Positions 15,321-23,345 of a stretch of 35,114 nucleotides of DNA are shown piece by piece; positions within the stretch are counted from its first letter, which is position 1; each line of letters starts with the position of its first letter. The notes under the pieces are model-generated. The model worked only from the letters and a program-made list of their open reading frames with translations, was not told the DNA's origin and ran no database searches. The DNA is from CAZDBA01 sp964503615 (GTDB taxonomy: Bacteria > Planctomycetota > Planctomycetia > Pirellulales > Pirellulaceae). The translations under genes were made by a program, and so were the position numbers. The stretch lies in the NCBI GenBank assembly GCA_964503615.1, contig CAZDBA010000031.1, positions 1 through 35,114 on the forward strand, in the 5' to 3' direction.

Positions 15321-16421
15321 ATGACATCTTTAAACAAATTCAAGAAACAGAAACAGTCTGGCTTTACATTGGTAGAGTTGTTGGTGGTGATCGCCATCAT
15401 CGGAATTCTGATTGGCCTGCTATTACCAGCAGTCCAATCGGTTCGGAGCGCAGCTCGCCGGATATCTTGTGCGAACAAGATACGCCAACTGGGGCTGGCG
15501 GTTCACAACTACCATTCAGCTCACCGGGTTTTCCCTGTCAATCAAATTGGCCCGGGGGTTTCCGATGGAAACGGTGGATTAGGACCTGGCTACTACAGTT
15601 GGCTTGTGCCATTGTTGCCGTTTCTTGAACAAACGAATCTATACGAGCAGTTTGATTTGTCTGTCAACAATGGTGATGGTGCTAGTTCCAGAGATGGTTT
15701 CGAAATTAGTTCTTCTCATCCCAATGCTGCACCAGCATCTCAAACGGTAGACGCATTTTTGTGTCCTTCCGATGCTCCATCCGATGACAACACGTTCATG
15801 GGATCTTGTAACCCAGGGTCCAGCAGCTACGCCGGAAATATCGGTTGGCCTTCAAAAACCGACGGAATTTCGGGTGATCGACCAGCGGGAATCTACAGCG
15901 GTGTTATTCCGCTGAAGCACCCCTCGGCTCCTGTTGACTGGCACATGAGTAAGCTTGGATTTGATGACATCACAGATGGAACGGCAAATACCTCCATGAT
16001 TTCCGAAAGGCTAATCCAAACTGAGAATGACGTGCAGCAACTTAAATTTGTTGAGCCTCGAGTTGGTTCGCGTCATATCATTCCGTCCAGTGCTACCTCG
16101 GAGACTCTCTCCAGGTTGGCTGGAAGGATAGAGATATCGACCGATCAACACATTCGGGAGTCGGCGTTTATCGGAAGGTCTTGGAGTTCGGGTTATCCCC
16201 TTACTGCTCCGACTTTTGTTCACATCTTGGGGCCTAACACGATCGTTGGGCACTTTTCAAGCAGTGTACGAGAGGGTGACTTTTTAATGTCACCCAGCAG
16301 TCGACACACCGGAGGTATAAACCTCGCGCGAGCGGACAATTCGGTGTCATTCGTCGGTGACGACATTGACCAGGTTGTCTGGTGGTTGCTGGGGGCTCGT
16401 GATGACAATCGAGTCAATTAA
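15321..16421 (+). CDS. DUF1559 protein with prepilin-type N-terminus
   Basis: 366 residues. The N-terminus has a class III/type II pseudopilin signal: positively charged MTSLNKFKKQKQSG, cleavage after Gly 14, Phe 15 and the essential Glu 19 in FTLVELLVVIAI, followed by the hydrophobic stalk. The rest has the DUF1559 (SBP_bac_10) pattern: the N-terminal 'CANKIRQLGLAVHNYHSAH' start, the middle 'FLCPSDAPSDDNT' and 'SYAGNIGWPS', 'DGTANTSMISERL', and the C-terminal H-x-GG-x-N-x-x-x-A-D-x-S signature. DUF1559 paralogues are strongly expanded in Planctomycetota and are thought to be exported, possibly filament-forming; function is unproven. AAGGAG lies six bases before the ATG. A dockerin gene follows. 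Confidence 0.93.
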   Translation: MTSLNKFKKQKQSGFTLVELLVVIAIIGILIGLLLPAVQSVRSAARRISCANKIRQLGLAVHNYHSAHRVFPVNQIGPGVSDGNGGLGPGYYSWLVPLLPFLEQTNLYEQFDLSVNNGDGASSRDGFEISSSHPNAAPASQTVDAFLCPSDAPSDDNTFMGSCNPGSSSYAGNIGWPSKTDGISGDRPAGIYSGVIPLKHPSAPVDWHMSKLGFDDITDGTANTSMISERLIQTENDVQQLKFVEPRVGSRHIIPSSATSETLSRLAGRIEISTDQHIRESAFIGRSWSSGYPLTAPTFVHILGPNTIVGHFSSSVREGDFLMSPSSRHTGGINLARADNSVSFVGDDIDQVVWWLLGARDDNRVN

Positions 16422-16493
16422 CATTTTCTATTTTAGTAATTTCTATTTTCACATTTTTTAATAATTCAACTTTGAATTTTGGAGTTTTATATA

Positions 16494-17405
16494 ATGCGTA
16501 ATTTTTTTATGGCAGTAGTGCTTGTTCCCTTCGTGATGGGGGTTGGTGTTGCTCAAGATGAGATGCATTCAGACATCGAATTTGGTTTTGATCCAGACGG
16601 ATCGGGAGATATCGTTGTCGAATCAGAGATTTTTGCAAATGGTTTCCAGGTCATTGAAGCTGAATTCGAGGGCTTGGGAGGCACTGTGTTTGCTGAGAAC
16701 CCAGGATTTGTCACAGCGGCTGATGAGGGGCTGACGGTAAATCCAGGTGATGCGGTTAACATTAAGTTTCTGAATGCTCAAACGATGACACCTGTCGGAA
16801 CGGGGTACGTTACTTTTTACGATCCGGTCACCGATCAGTTGGTACCAGACACAGGTGAAATCACCATCAGGAATCAAATGATGGATACAGCTGAACTTGA
16901 TGGTGAGTCAATCGGTGCCATCGATTCCTTGCTGCTCAGCGTTGGCTCAGATGGAAAAACTATGGCCAACTCGCCAGACGGAGACACGGGTATTCTTCCA
17001 CCTGGTGAAATTCACAATCACTTGGTGTTTACGCTTGGCGGCTCTCTAGATGATGGCGCTTATGGTATTCTGTTCCAGTTCGAAGTTGACATCGCTGATG
17101 AGGATGGCAACTTGGACGGAACCATTGATGCGACCTCAGCGCCTGTTTGGTTGCTCTTCAATAATGGGATGGACGAAGAAGATTTTGAAGAAATAGCTTT
17201 GCCCGCTTTCGGTGCTGTTGAGCCAGTGCTCTTGGGCGATGTCAATATGGACGAATCGGTTGATTTTCAGGATATCTCTCCATTCATTACGCTTTTGACC
17301 ATGAGTATTTTTCAGGCCGAGGCGGATATCAACGAGGATCTGGCGGTCAATTTTGCCGATATCGCAGGGTTTATCCAACTCTTGAGTGGTAGTAGTGGTA
17401 AGTAG
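16494..17405 (+). CDS. Secreted dockerin type I repeat protein
   Basis: 303 residues. The signal peptide runs over residues 1-20 (MRNFFMAVVLVPFVMGVGVA) with cleavage before QDE. The central region is acidic and beta-rich, resembling a cohesin-like or adhesin beta-sandwich (VNPGDAVNIKFLNA, TGYVTFYDP). The C-terminus holds two dockerin-type calcium-binding loops: GDVNMDESVDFQD from residue 248 and ADINEDLAVNFAD from 277, each D-x-N-x-D-like with the following helix. Such loops bind Ca2+ and in planctomycetes end many secreted proteins. The ATG at 16494 has GGAG nine bases upstream; an upstream TTG at 16479 would break the signal peptide. It follows DUF1559 by 72 AT-rich bases and ends before a strong terminator. 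Confidence 0.87.
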   Translation: MRNFFMAVVLVPFVMGVGVAQDEMHSDIEFGFDPDGSGDIVVESEIFANGFQVIEAEFEGLGGTVFAENPGFVTAADEGLTVNPGDAVNIKFLNAQTMTPVGTGYVTFYDPVTDQLVPDTGEITIRNQMMDTAELDGESIGAIDSLLLSVGSDGKTMANSPDGDTGILPPGEIHNHLVFTLGGSLDDGAYGILFQFEVDIADEDGNLDGTIDATSAPVWLLFNNGMDEEDFEEIALPAFGAVEPVLLGDVNMDESVDFQDISPFITLLTMSIFQAEADINEDLAVNFADIAGFIQLLSGSSGK

Positions 17406-17444
17406 TCCTAGGACTGGATAACTTTTAAAAGCGACCCATTCTCT

Positions 17445-17480
17445 AAGCCTCGAGCCTTAATCGGTTCGAGGCTTTTTTTC
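17445..17480 (+). terminator. Intrinsic terminator after the dockerin gene
   Basis: AAGCCTCGA (17445-17453) pairs perfectly with TCGAGGCTT (17466-17474), with a 12-base loop, and a run of T follows. It separates the DUF1559/dockerin unit from the next gene. Confidence 0.9.
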
Positions 17481-17558
17481 TGATTCCACGCGGTGAGTGG
17501 TGGTGTCGCAAGGTTTCGTAATAACTTTGCTGATTAGAGTAGAGTTGATTTTTGTTTT

Positions 17559-20087
17559 ATGGTTTCGTGCCCGGTGGGTGGACTTTTGATACAGCGGATT
17601 ATTTTTTACGCGTTAGCGTTTTTAAGCGGCGCCGTTGCCTTGTCACATGAATTGTTATGGACTCGGCGATTGATCGATTTGCTGGGGGCTACCGAAGCGG
17701 TTACCGGTCGCGTTCTGGGTTTGTTCTTTTTAGGCCTGTCACTCGGGGGGTGGTTGGCCAGTCGTTGGTCTCGTTCTTCCGGCAATTTTTGCGTTCGCCT
17801 TGGAATTGCTGAGCTCTCTATCGCTCTTCTTTCATTGCCGGCGATTTTCTTGCCTTATTGGGCAGATGGTTTGATTTCCATGTTGGGAATCGAGGGGCTT
17901 ATTGCTTGGCAAGGGACCGTTGCCAAACTGGCAATCACGTCTGCCGTCGTCCTGCCACCAGCCATTGCGATGGGTACGACGATGCCCATGTTCATTCAAA
18001 TCATTTCCGATTTAGGTGCAACGCTCAAGCGAGGTGGAGTTTGGATCTACTCGATCAATATGATCGGGGGTGTCTTTGGACTGTGGTTTGTTTCAACTTG
18101 TTTGCTGGAGATCGCAGGCGTTCAAGGGACGATGCTGTGCGCGGCCCTCGGCAATGTTTTGATTTCGTTGGCGGCATTTGCCTTCCGCACTCAGGTCGCT
18201 CACAAAGCCGCGACGACCATGGCGAATTCCGACGAACTAGCGGTGGATGCCGAATCCTCCGGAAAAAACTGGAACATGGCAACCGTTTTCTGTATGTCCT
18301 TTGCTTCAGGGGCCGTAGTTTTGGCCAGCGAAGTATTGATCTTGCGGTTGCTGAATTTGGTGGCTCCGTCGTCGTTGCAAACGACCAGCGCGCTATTGGC
18401 CAACGTGATATTTTTCCTCGCGCTGGGTTCGATCGCTGTTGCGGTCCTTAATCATTTCAAAGTTGGGAATCGCTACCAGCTAATTTTTGGCGGTATGGGC
18501 GCGGCGTTGTTTTGCGTGCTATGTCCATTGATTTTGTATGAAACGACGGACGAGCTTATTTCTTTACGCTATCTTGCTGCACGCAATGGAGATGTCATTG
18601 GCTCATTGAACCGCTACTGGTCATTTTTGTTCGGTATCATTGCTCTTTCGTCTGGTGCAGCGATGTTTTTTTACGGCTTGGTTTTTCCTGCGATTATGTC
18701 GGTCCACTCGTCGCTTGATCCGCGTGGGCGACTGGTCGGTCTACTCTTGGCTGTCAACGGAGTCGGTGGGTTGGTTGGGGCGGAGGTCGCCAACCTTTTC
18801 CTTGTGAGTCAACTTGGAATCTATCAAGGCTTTGTCATTATTTCGACTGTCACTGTTTTAGTGGTGTTGGCAGTTTGTATTATCGAAAAACAAAAATGGA
18901 TTGCCGGTGCGACTGTCTTGGGGGTAGCTTTGGTAGCCATCAGCTGTTTTTCATTCTATCAAAACCTGAAATATCTTAGCCCTAATACAACACAGAAATA
19001 TTCGATCCTGGATACACGCTTTGGTCGCGAAGGTGTGCTGATGGTTGTGGAGGCGGAAAACAAATCACGCAGCCTGGTGATGAATAATCAGTACAAACTG
19101 GGAAGTTCGGGAGAAGTTCTAACAGAGCGGAGACAGTTGTTGCTTCCTTGGTTGTTGCACCCTGAAGCCGATTCCGTCTGTTGTATCGGTTTCGCTACCG
19201 GGATTTCTGCCAGTGGTTTGGAGCAAGTAAAGTCTCCGCCTAATATTACGGCTGTTGAACTGTCTGCATCGGTTGCCAAAGTGGCTAAAGAGTATTTCGC
19301 TGAACAAAACGGGGGCTTTATCAACCGCCCGGGAAATCGTTTGGTGATTGAAGATGGCAGGACATTTATTGCCTGTGCCGATCGGGATTTCGATCTAATC
19401 GTCGCTGACCTTTTTCGGCCTTTTGGCGTTGGGGAGTCACGATTGTTTTCGATTGAGCATTTCCGAAATGCAAAACGAGCGTTGCGAGAGGACGGGCTGT
19501 TTGTTCAATGGTTGCCGGCTCACCAATTAAGTCGATTGCAGTTCGAAACGATTGCCAACACCTATCAAAATGTGTTCCCGAATGTTCTGGTCGTTTTGGG
19601 CAATCGCTCGTCTCGGACTCCGATCGTAGGGCTTTGTGGTTGGAAGAATGATCAGCCGTGGGAAGCGGATGATTTGTTTGAAAAGATTCAGGCCTATCGA
19701 ACGGCACACAGTGGAGCGTTGGATCCGGTTGTTATTAACCCCCAATTGTTGATCATTGGAACTCTTAAAAAGGATGTTTATTCATCTGCTACGATCAATA
19801 CGTTGGACAACGCTTTTTTGGAAATTGAGGCGGGGAGATTTTGGATAACCAAAGATTTGCGGCCCAATCGCCCACAGGACAATTTCGAAAATGGATTTCT
19901 GTCCAATAGAAGATGGCTGGATTTTGTGGTGGAGCTTTTTAAGGATTCAGACTCGGTTTTTCCGGATCCACGTAATCGTAAGGAATTGTTGGTAGAGCTT
20001 GTGAAGGCTTATAAAATGGAAAACCCTTCCAAGGAAAAGAGCAAAACGCAAAGAGAACAAAAGCCGGTCAGCTCGCCAAGTAAATAG
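17559..20087 (+). CDS. Membrane spermidine-synthase-like protein
   Basis: 842 residues. Residues about 10-470 are a multi-pass membrane region (roughly 12-14 helices, first ALAFLSGAVALSHELLW) of the kind seen in fused MFS/spermidine-synthase proteins. Residues about 475-740 form a soluble Rossmann methyltransferase-like domain similar to aminopropyltransferases: IGFATG at 543-548, the acidic AVELSASV with Glu 567, IEDGRTFI, and IVADLFRPFG with Asp 617. True spermidine synthases have D-S-x-D-P at that last site; here the second Asp is replaced by Arg 620, so aminopropyl transfer is doubtful. The C-terminal 30 residues are charged. It starts 84 bases after the terminator and is convergent with rpsA. 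Confidence 0.82.
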   Translation: MVSCPVGGLLIQRIIFYALAFLSGAVALSHELLWTRRLIDLLGATEAVTGRVLGLFFLGLSLGGWLASRWSRSSGNFCVRLGIAELSIALLSLPAIFLPYWADGLISMLGIEGLIAWQGTVAKLAITSAVVLPPAIAMGTTMPMFIQIISDLGATLKRGGVWIYSINMIGGVFGLWFVSTCLLEIAGVQGTMLCAALGNVLISLAAFAFRTQVAHKAATTMANSDELAVDAESSGKNWNMATVFCMSFASGAVVLASEVLILRLLNLVAPSSLQTTSALLANVIFFLALGSIAVAVLNHFKVGNRYQLIFGGMGAALFCVLCPLILYETTDELISLRYLAARNGDVIGSLNRYWSFLFGIIALSSGAAMFFYGLVFPAIMSVHSSLDPRGRLVGLLLAVNGVGGLVGAEVANLFLVSQLGIYQGFVIISTVTVLVVLAVCIIEKQKWIAGATVLGVALVAISCFSFYQNLKYLSPNTTQKYSILDTRFGREGVLMVVEAENKSRSLVMNNQYKLGSSGEVLTERRQLLLPWLLHPEADSVCCIGFATGISASGLEQVKSPPNITAVELSASVAKVAKEYFAEQNGGFINRPGNRLVIEDGRTFIACADRDFDLIVADLFRPFGVGESRLFSIEHFRNAKRALREDGLFVQWLPAHQLSRLQFETIANTYQNVFPNVLVVLGNRSSRTPIVGLCGWKNDQPWEADDLFEKIQAYRTAHSGALDPVVINPQLLIIGTLKKDVYSSATINTLDNAFLEIEAGRFWITKDLRPNRPQDNFENGFLSNRRWLDFVVELFKDSDSVFPDPRNRKELLVELVKAYKMENPSKEKSKTQREQKPVSSPSK

Positions 20088-20331
20088 CTTTTTGCAACTG
20101 CCAAAATTTATTGTTGTGAGTAACCACAGATAAACACTAATGAACACAGATGAAAACGACCATGTCATCCGTTTTACCTGTTGGCGAGATTAATTTGGTT
20201 GGTCACTAACGTTACCGCCCCATTCGGGGCTGGGTGAATACAGGTGGATGTGTTCCATAGGCTGACGCTTATGGCTAGATGCTGTGCTCCTTCAGAGCTG
20301 CCAAGAGCTGGCGTATCCATCAAATGTGGCT
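20088..20331. other. Convergent intergenic region with repeat remnants
   Basis: This lies between two convergent genes. It contains a one-armed copy of the CCACAGAT-type repeat at 20118-20147, the small hairpin GCCCC-ATTC-GGGGC near 20216-20229, and CCATA...TTATGG at 20255-20274 around the REP-like core GGCTGACGC. No gene is supported here. Confidence 0.6.
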
Positions 20332-20332
20332 A

Positions 20333-20364
20333 CAAAAAAAGGAGCCACGGTTGTGGCTCCTTTT
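20333..20364 (-). terminator. rpsA intrinsic terminator
   Basis: GGAGCCAC (20341-20348) and GTGGCTCC (20353-20360) form a perfect eight-base-pair stem with the loop GGTT. Read on the minus strand it is followed by a run of seven T, suited to terminating rpsA. The four T on the plus side could also weakly stop the convergent transcript. Confidence 0.9.
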
Positions 20365-20392
20365 GATTTCGAATTATTACTTGTCCCGAATG

Positions 20393-22393
20393 TTAGTCTT
20401 CGGATTCAGTAACTGCTTCGGCTGGTTCCTCGGCAGGTTTTTCTTCCGCCGGTTTTTCCTCGGCNNNNNNNNNNNNNNNNNNNNNNNNNNNNNNNNNNNN
20501 NNNNNNNNNNNNNNNNNNNNNNNNNNNNNNNNNNNNNNNNNNNNNNNNNNNNNNNNNNNNNNNNGGTTTTTCCTCGGCAGGTTTCTCTTCTGCTGCCGGT
20601 TTTTCCTCTGCCTTACCCGGTTCGATTAGCAAACCGCCTCCACCCAGACCACCTTTGAGGTTGGTTGGATCTGATTTGGTAACCGTTGGGTTGTTCGCTT
20701 GCTCTTCTTTAGCAGCGGCGGCTTCCTGTTCCGGCGACCAATTCACGCGACGACGTGAGAGACCGATCTTTCGTTCTTCGGTATCGACACGAAGCACTTT
20801 GACTTCGATTTCATCACCAACGTTGACAATGTCTTCAGGCTTCTCGACCTTATCGTCTGAAAGTTCCGAGATGTGCAACAAACCTTCCAAGCCGTCTTCG
20901 AGTCCGACAAACACACCGAACGTGGTGATCTTGGTGATCTTTCCACTGATGTTTTGGCCGGGCTGGTAACGGTGAGGAATGTCACTGTCCCATGGATCTT
21001 TGTCCATTTGCTTGAGTCCCAGAGCGATTCGGCGTCGATCGGTATCGACGGCCAGAATTCGGCACTCAAACTCTTGGCCTTTTTCAAGCATCTCGTTGGG
21101 ATGGGTGATTTTTCGAGTCCAAGACATGTCGCTTACATGCAACAGTCCGTCGATTCCCTCTTCCAGTTCGATGAACGCACCGTAGTTGGTCAAGTTTCGG
21201 ACTTTACCTTTGACGACACCGTCGACTGGGTAACGCTCGGAAACATGCTCCCACGGGTTGTTTTGGGTTTGTTTCATGCCAAGTGACATTTGCTCACCAG
21301 ATTTGTCGATTCCCAAAACAGCAACTTGGATTTCGTCGCCGATGTTTACCAACTCGCTTGGGTGGTTAACACGCTTGACCCATGACATTTCTGAGATGTG
21401 TACAAGACCTTCGATACCTGGTTCGAGTTTTACAAACGCACCGTAGTTCATCACATTGACGACTTCGCCAGGATTGATCGAACCGATTGGGTATTTCTCT
21501 TCGACGTTGTCCCATGGGTTCGGCAACAGTTGCTTCATACCCAACGCGATTTTCGATTTTTCGCGGTCGATGTTGAGAACTTTGACTTCGATTTCCTGAT
21601 CCATGGAAACCATTTCCGATGGGTGAGGAATTCGAGTGTGCGACATGTCGGTGATATGCAAAAGACCGTCGATTCCGCCAAGATCAACAAACGCACCAAA
21701 GTCGGCGATGTTCTTGACGATACCTGTGCGGACTTGGCCTTCGACCAAATCGGCCAGCAATTTCTGCTGTGCATATTGACGTTCTTTTTCGATCAAGCTT
21801 CGACGGCTGACCACGATATTCCGTCGTTGGTCGTCGATCTTAAGAACTTCACACTGTACGACGCGGCCGATGTATTCACCAATGTCGCCTGGACGTCGAA
21901 TGTCGACTTGTGAAGCAGGTAGGAATACTGGTACGCCGATGTCGACCAACAGGCCGCCTTTGATTTTGCGGATGCAGGTACCGGTAACGATGTCGGTCTC
22001 TTTGACTTTGGAGATGACCGTGATCCAGTGAATGATGTGGTCAGCTTTTCGTTTGCTGACGGAGATCAAACTGGAGGTGTCTGATTGAGTGGTCTGATCT
22101 TCGAGATCTTCGATCAGAACTTTGATGCTTTGGCCAACTTCTGGGGGATCAGCGTGTTCTTCCCATTCGTTGAGAGGTAGAGTGGCTTCGCTTTTAAAGC
22201 CGATGTCGACGACGACTAATTCTGAATCGACACGGACGATTTTGCCTTCGACGATTTCGTTGATCTCATACTTTTGATCATTTCCGCCTTCCGGATCGTA
22301 AATGTCGTCGTAATCGTCAGATGCAAAGAGCGAATCGAGCTCTTGTGTGATTGTGTCGTCTTCTAGTGTTCTAATTAAATTTCGGTTGACCAT
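20393..22393 (-). CDS. rpsA: 30S ribosomal protein S1 (interrupted by assembly gap)
   Basis: Binds mRNA and helps 30S initiation. Six S1 (OB-fold) domains are visible at about residues 46-95, 130-195, 217-290, 305-375, 392-462 and 478-550. The last four carry the classic G-A-F-V/I...GLLH-I/V-S/T-D-M-S pattern. Beyond 555 is a low-complexity tail of repeated A-E-E-K-P-A units ending EPAEAVTESED; gap 2 (100 N) falls in that tail, so its true length is unknown. I chose the ATG at 22393, with GAGAG eight to nine bases upstream on the minus strand; an upstream TTG at 22441 adds 16 residues that do not look like S1. cmk is not upstream, unlike in many bacteria. A terminator follows. Confidence 0.95.
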   Translation of the reverse strand: MVNRNLIRTLEDDTITQELDSLFASDDYDDIYDPEGGNDQKYEINEIVEGKIVRVDSELVVVDIGFKSEATLPLNEWEEHADPPEVGQSIKVLIEDLEDQTTQSDTSSLISVSKRKADHIIHWITVISKVKETDIVTGTCIRKIKGGLLVDIGVPVFLPASQVDIRRPGDIGEYIGRVVQCEVLKIDDQRRNIVVSRRSLIEKERQYAQQKLLADLVEGQVRTGIVKNIADFGAFVDLGGIDGLLHITDMSHTRIPHPSEMVSMDQEIEVKVLNIDREKSKIALGMKQLLPNPWDNVEEKYPIGSINPGEVVNVMNYGAFVKLEPGIEGLVHISEMSWVKRVNHPSELVNIGDEIQVAVLGIDKSGEQMSLGMKQTQNNPWEHVSERYPVDGVVKGKVRNLTNYGAFIELEEGIDGLLHVSDMSWTRKITHPNEMLEKGQEFECRILAVDTDRRRIALGLKQMDKDPWDSDIPHRYQPGQNISGKITKITTFGVFVGLEDGLEGLLHISELSDDKVEKPEDIVNVGDEIEVKVLRVDTEERKIGLSRRRVNWSPEQEAAAAKEEQANNPTVTKSDPTNLKGGLGGGGLLIEPGKAEEKPAAEEKPAEEKXXXXXXXXXXXXXXXXXXXXXXXXXXXXXXXXXXAEEKPAEEKPAEEPAEAVTESED
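20465..20564. other. Assembly gap 2 (100 N) inside rpsA tail
   Basis: Exactly 100 N placed inside the coding repeat of the S1 tail. Both flanks encode the same A-E-E-K-P motif (GGTTTTTCCTCGGC on the plus strand), so short-read collapse of a tandem repeat is the likely cause. Confidence 0.95.
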
Positions 22394-23047
22394 ATTTCTC
22401 TCAAAAGTGGTGGGCTCGTCAGTGTTGACAAGGTTCACCAAAAAATGGGTTGCGTCCTGAGTAACTCAACGGCGAGTTCCCTGAACGACAGTTACAATTT
22501 GATAAAGTCTGGCAAGCCAAACGGATGGCTGCCCAAATGGGGACTTGTTCAGGATTGTGTTGCCTGAATTCGCTGAACCCAACTTCGATCGCAAGCACGG
22601 CATCGTACCAAAACGACCGTGGGCTCACAACTTAACTTTGCCCAGTTTAACGGGCTCCGATAGACCTTTGGCCTACCGCCTAAATTGGAGTCATTTTCGG
22701 TCCAGAAACGGAATCGAGTGTCCCGTTTGCCAAGGGCAGGATCTGTCCTAGATCGTGCTTCAGCTGATTTGATGCCGAGTTCTGCAAGTTGGGTCGGTCA
22801 AGAATAAAAAAGACTGGCCAATTTTGCAGTTTGCGTGAACTTTTTATCGACTTTCCGGTACTAGGCTATTGAGCGTGATTCCGGTTTGGGGACGGGAAAT
22901 GAACCAATGGTTGCTTTTTCCCGCGCTTTGAACAAGAATCGAGCTTATCGTTTCGTGCGAACGCAGCACGACGGACAATTCGTCTGTTTGGGATCCTTCT
23001 TTCGGCTCGATCTCAAACGGACTGGTCTATAGAAAAGGAGGTGTGCA

Positions 23048-23089
23048 TTGAAATCTGAATTTACAAGCCGACGAGGTGGCTCCGTCTAG
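23048..23089 (+). CDS. Possible 13-codon leader ORF
   Basis: TTG at 23048 preceded, six bases upstream, by AAGGAGG (23035-23041, extending to AAGGAGGTG), which is complementary to the full anti-Shine-Dalgarno core. The frame encodes MKSEFTSRRGGSV and stops at TAG. It lies inside the candidate small RNA. It may be a leader peptide or a chance match. Confidence 0.25.
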   Translation: MKSEFTSRRGGSV

Positions 23090-23192
23090 GTTAGCACCGG
23101 CGGGTGGCTAATAAGGCAGCCACCGTTTGCGGGATAGGAACTGGATTCGACCATTAGGTTGTTTCCAAGGATTTTTCGCAAAGTCAAATTTG

Positions 23193-23234
23193 CGTTTGCC
23201 GTGGAGACTTTGGTTTCTGCGGCAAACGTTTTTT
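23193..23234 (+). terminator. Orphan intrinsic terminator
   Basis: CGTTTGCCG (23193-23201) pairs perfectly over nine bases with CGGCAAACG (23220-23228), with an 18-base loop, followed by six T (23229-23234). No plus-strand gene precedes it within 3 kb except the candidate leader. Confidence 0.8.
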
Positions 23235-23345
23235 CTTGCTTTGCCGGATTCAGTTACCCAAGGCATGAGACAGTTATGGTCTCAAGGAATCTGAATAACA
23301 AAATGGTTTGTCGGAACGACTTGGAATCTTGTCCGGTCAGGCTGC

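Larger units (their letters stand above)
23035..23234 (+). ncRNA. Candidate small RNA or leader ending in a terminator
   Basis: The only support is structural: a weak TATAGA at 23028-23033 could be a -10 element, a hairpin GGTGGCT/AGCCACC lies in the middle, and the stretch ends at a strong intrinsic terminator. The predicted length is about 200 nucleotides. No known RNA family was recognised; the 5' end is a guess. Confidence 0.3.
22442..23345. other. Long gene-free region upstream of rpsA
   Basis: About 900 bases with no supported protein gene; short frames on both strands look random. It must hold the rpsA promoter, which I cannot define confidently. On the plus strand it carries GGTGGCT-AATAAGGC-AGCCACC (hairpin, about 23104-23125) and a good terminator at 23193-23234 with no gene in front, pointing to an untranslated transcript. 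Confidence 0.55.

Noticed and set aside
23130..23160. tmRNA-like 5' motif CTGGATTCGACC
   Set aside because: The TGGATTCGAC string resembles tmRNA starts, but no T-arm with CCA end, no tag reading frame ending in Ala-Ala-stop, and no pairing acceptor stem were found nearby.
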